DNA from: a bacterium | GTDB taxonomy: Bacteria > UBP15 > UBA6099 > JAJRTR01 | DNA length: 64,000 nucleotides | NCBI GenBank assembly: GCA_024278215.1 | Contig: JAJRTR010000138.1 | Coordinates: 1 to 64,000, forward strand | Reading direction: 5' to 3' | Shown here: positions 62,200 through 64,000 of the stretch, one piece after another | Layout of the letters: every line of letters starts with the position of its first letter | Numbering within the stretch: position 1 is the first letter of the stretch | Position numbers and translations under genes: made by a program | The notes under the pieces: generated by a model | Told to the model about the DNA's origin: nothing | The model's input: the letters and a program-made list of their open reading frames with translations, nothing else | Database searches by the model: none

Positions 62200-63906
62200 A
62201 TGGCGATGAATTTTGTTGATAAGATAAATATACTCAAACACATAATTAAATGGCGGCTTACATGGAATCGAAGGAATACGAAGTATAAATTCACTGTTGA
62301 CGGAAATCCGAAATTCATGAGTGCCCGGGAAGCTGTCTCGCTTATCGAGGATGAAGCGGCGGTGTCCACATCCGGACTCGGAGGGAACCAGAGGGCGTCC
62401 ATACTTTATTGGGCCATTAGAGAAATGTTTCTGGAGACCGGACATCCGAGGAACCTGACGATAATGAGCATAGGCGGGCAGGGCGGTCGTGGAATCGCGC
62501 CGGGGACTGTCGAGGAAATGGGTTTGCCGGGATTGTGCACACGTTTCATCGCAGGCCACATGGAGACATTCAAGGCTCAGCTGAAGCTGGGGGACGAAGG
62601 GCAATGTGAACTCCAGTGCATACCCCAGGGGATTATGTCGCTACTTTTCGATGCCCAGTCGCGTGGTGTGGGAGAGTTGGTGATGAGGACAGGTGTTGGG
62701 ACATTCTGCGACCCGAGGGTAGGGAGGGGATCACCGCTTCTGGACCCCGGAGCCGAGCAACTCATAACTGTGGAGGGCGATAATCTAAAGTATCGGATTC
62801 CGAAGATAGACGTATCGATATTCAATGCGCCGGCGGCGGATCGTAAGGGGAATATATATGTCAGGAACTGCTCGATGGTGGGCGAAAGCTACGAAATGTC
62901 GATTGCCGCGAAGAAAAACGGCGGGAAGGTTATTGCAACAGTCGGGCTGCTTGTTGATGAAGGATATGATGAGATCTTTCTGCCTGCCGACAAAGTGGAT
63001 GCAATTGTCGTATATCCGGGCACAGAGCAGACGGGGTCGATCCCGCACCGAAAGTACTGGCCGCTGTTCACGACAAACAGCGATATGTCCATAGATGACG
63101 GTATCGAGCGTTTGCGCTGGATCAACCGGGTGCTGGGCATAACGCCGCGCAGGAAAGCAGTCGACAATGTGCTGGCGCGTCTGGCGGCAACTACACTGGC
63201 GGAGAATCTGAAGAAAGGTTCTTATGTCAATGTGGGGGTGGGGCTGCCCGAGGAAGTTTGCCGGCTTATGTACGAGGGCGGCCTGTTTGAAGACATTACG
63301 CTGCTGACGGAAAGCGGCGTGATGGGCGGCCTGCCCGCGCCGGGCGTTTTCTTCGGCTCGGCCGCCTGCCCGGAGAGGATCATAAGTTCAGCGGCGATTT
63401 TCAAGATGTGCTACGAAAAGCTGGACATAACTTGCCTCGGACTGCTCCAGGCGGACAGCGATGGAAACGTCAACGTCTCCAGAAGAGGGGAGGGCGCTAT
63501 AAACTATGTCGGCCCGGGCGGTTTTATCGATCTGACGACCGCCGCCGGTATGGTCAATTACATCGGTACCTGGATGGCGCACGCAAAATATTCAGTAAGC
63601 GACGGCAAGATGAAAATCGCCAAATCCGGAATACCGAAATTCGTCGATAAAGTAGATGAAATAACATTCAGCGGTCCTGAAGCAGTGAAGGCCGGTAAAA
63701 AGGTCTTTTACAACACAAATGTCGGGGTTTTTCAACTCACAGTACGTGGTATGGAACTTATTAAGGTTATGCCGGGCATTGATATTAAGAAAGACATACT
63801 GGATGTGTCGTCGATGAGGATTGTACTGCCGAAAAACGGCGAAGTGCCGCTTGTCGATAGATCAATCGTTACCGGAGAAGGTTTCCGGCTGGAGTTCGGC
63901 AGATGA
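62200..63906 (+). CDS. acyl-CoA:acetate/3-ketoacid CoA-transferase family protein
   Basis: VGVGLPEEVCRLMYEGG...LLTESGVMGGLPAPG; N-terminal alpha-like half GGQGGRGIAPGTVEEMGLPG. Confidence 0.9.
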   Translation: MAMNFVDKINILKHIIKWRLTWNRRNTKYKFTVDGNPKFMSAREAVSLIEDEAAVSTSGLGGNQRASILYWAIREMFLETGHPRNLTIMSIGGQGGRGIAPGTVEEMGLPGLCTRFIAGHMETFKAQLKLGDEGQCELQCIPQGIMSLLFDAQSRGVGELVMRTGVGTFCDPRVGRGSPLLDPGAEQLITVEGDNLKYRIPKIDVSIFNAPAADRKGNIYVRNCSMVGESYEMSIAAKKNGGKVIATVGLLVDEGYDEIFLPADKVDAIVVYPGTEQTGSIPHRKYWPLFTTNSDMSIDDGIERLRWINRVLGITPRRKAVDNVLARLAATTLAENLKKGSYVNVGVGLPEEVCRLMYEGGLFEDITLLTESGVMGGLPAPGVFFGSAACPERIISSAAIFKMCYEKLDITCLGLLQADSDGNVNVSRRGEGAINYVGPGGFIDLTTAAGMVNYIGTWMAHAKYSVSDGKMKIAKSGIPKFVDKVDEITFSGPEAVKAGKKVFYNTNVGVFQLTVRGMELIKVMPGIDIKKDILDVSSMRIVLPKNGEVPLVDRSIVTGEGFRLEFGR

Positions 63907-63924
63907 ACCGCAACATACCTGCCC

Positions 63925-63975
63925 GGCGGGCGCAGCGGATAGCCCGGATTTCTTTGTTGGAAATCCGGGATAACG
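63925..63975. repeat. Family B-like terminal fragment
   Basis: CCCGGATTTCTTTGTTGGAAATCCGGGATAAC hairpin. Confidence 0.55.
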
Positions 63976-64000
63976 GGGAATAGCGGGGTAAAGAAACCGC

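Overview
64-kb bacterial (probably Gram-negative) window. Left edge: a 3'-truncated view of a CRISPR array (6 repeats visible, no cas genes in the window). Main gene content: a Fic protein; tRNA-Ser and acpS; a minus-strand exopolysaccharide operon with parB embedded in it (BY-kinase, parB, O-antigen ligase, two glycosyltransferases); a PfkB kinase; a cyclophilin lipoprotein; a poly-HAMP chemoreceptor; a FabH-like KAS III; a lytic transglycosylase and a SPOR protein; a giant PRC-barrel/coiled-coil locus interrupted by one in-frame TAA; clpC; carD; an opp operon whose substrate-binding protein has its two halves in swapped order; a GH36-like alpha-galactosidase; ilvD; tRNA-Leu; a zinc-ribbon/STAS protein; three small DNA-binding proteins beside an AT-rich island that holds a Xer-type recombinase, a (TACCC)6 G-quadruplex-type repeat and a perfect parS-type palindrome; a radical SAM protein; and a CoA-transferase. 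At least three families of short non-autonomous palindromic elements are dispersed through the window. One is a ~178-bp MITE with 4-bp target duplications, and another is a 129-bp MITE with a perfect 9-bp duplication. The best candidates for unusual biology are (1) parB inside an EPS operon next to a BY-kinase, together with a parS site and a RacA-like MerR/coiled-coil gene elsewhere in the window, (2) the circularly permuted OppA, (3) the split 1,850-codon coiled-coil frame, and (4) the MITE families. All calls come from reading the sequence; no searches were run.
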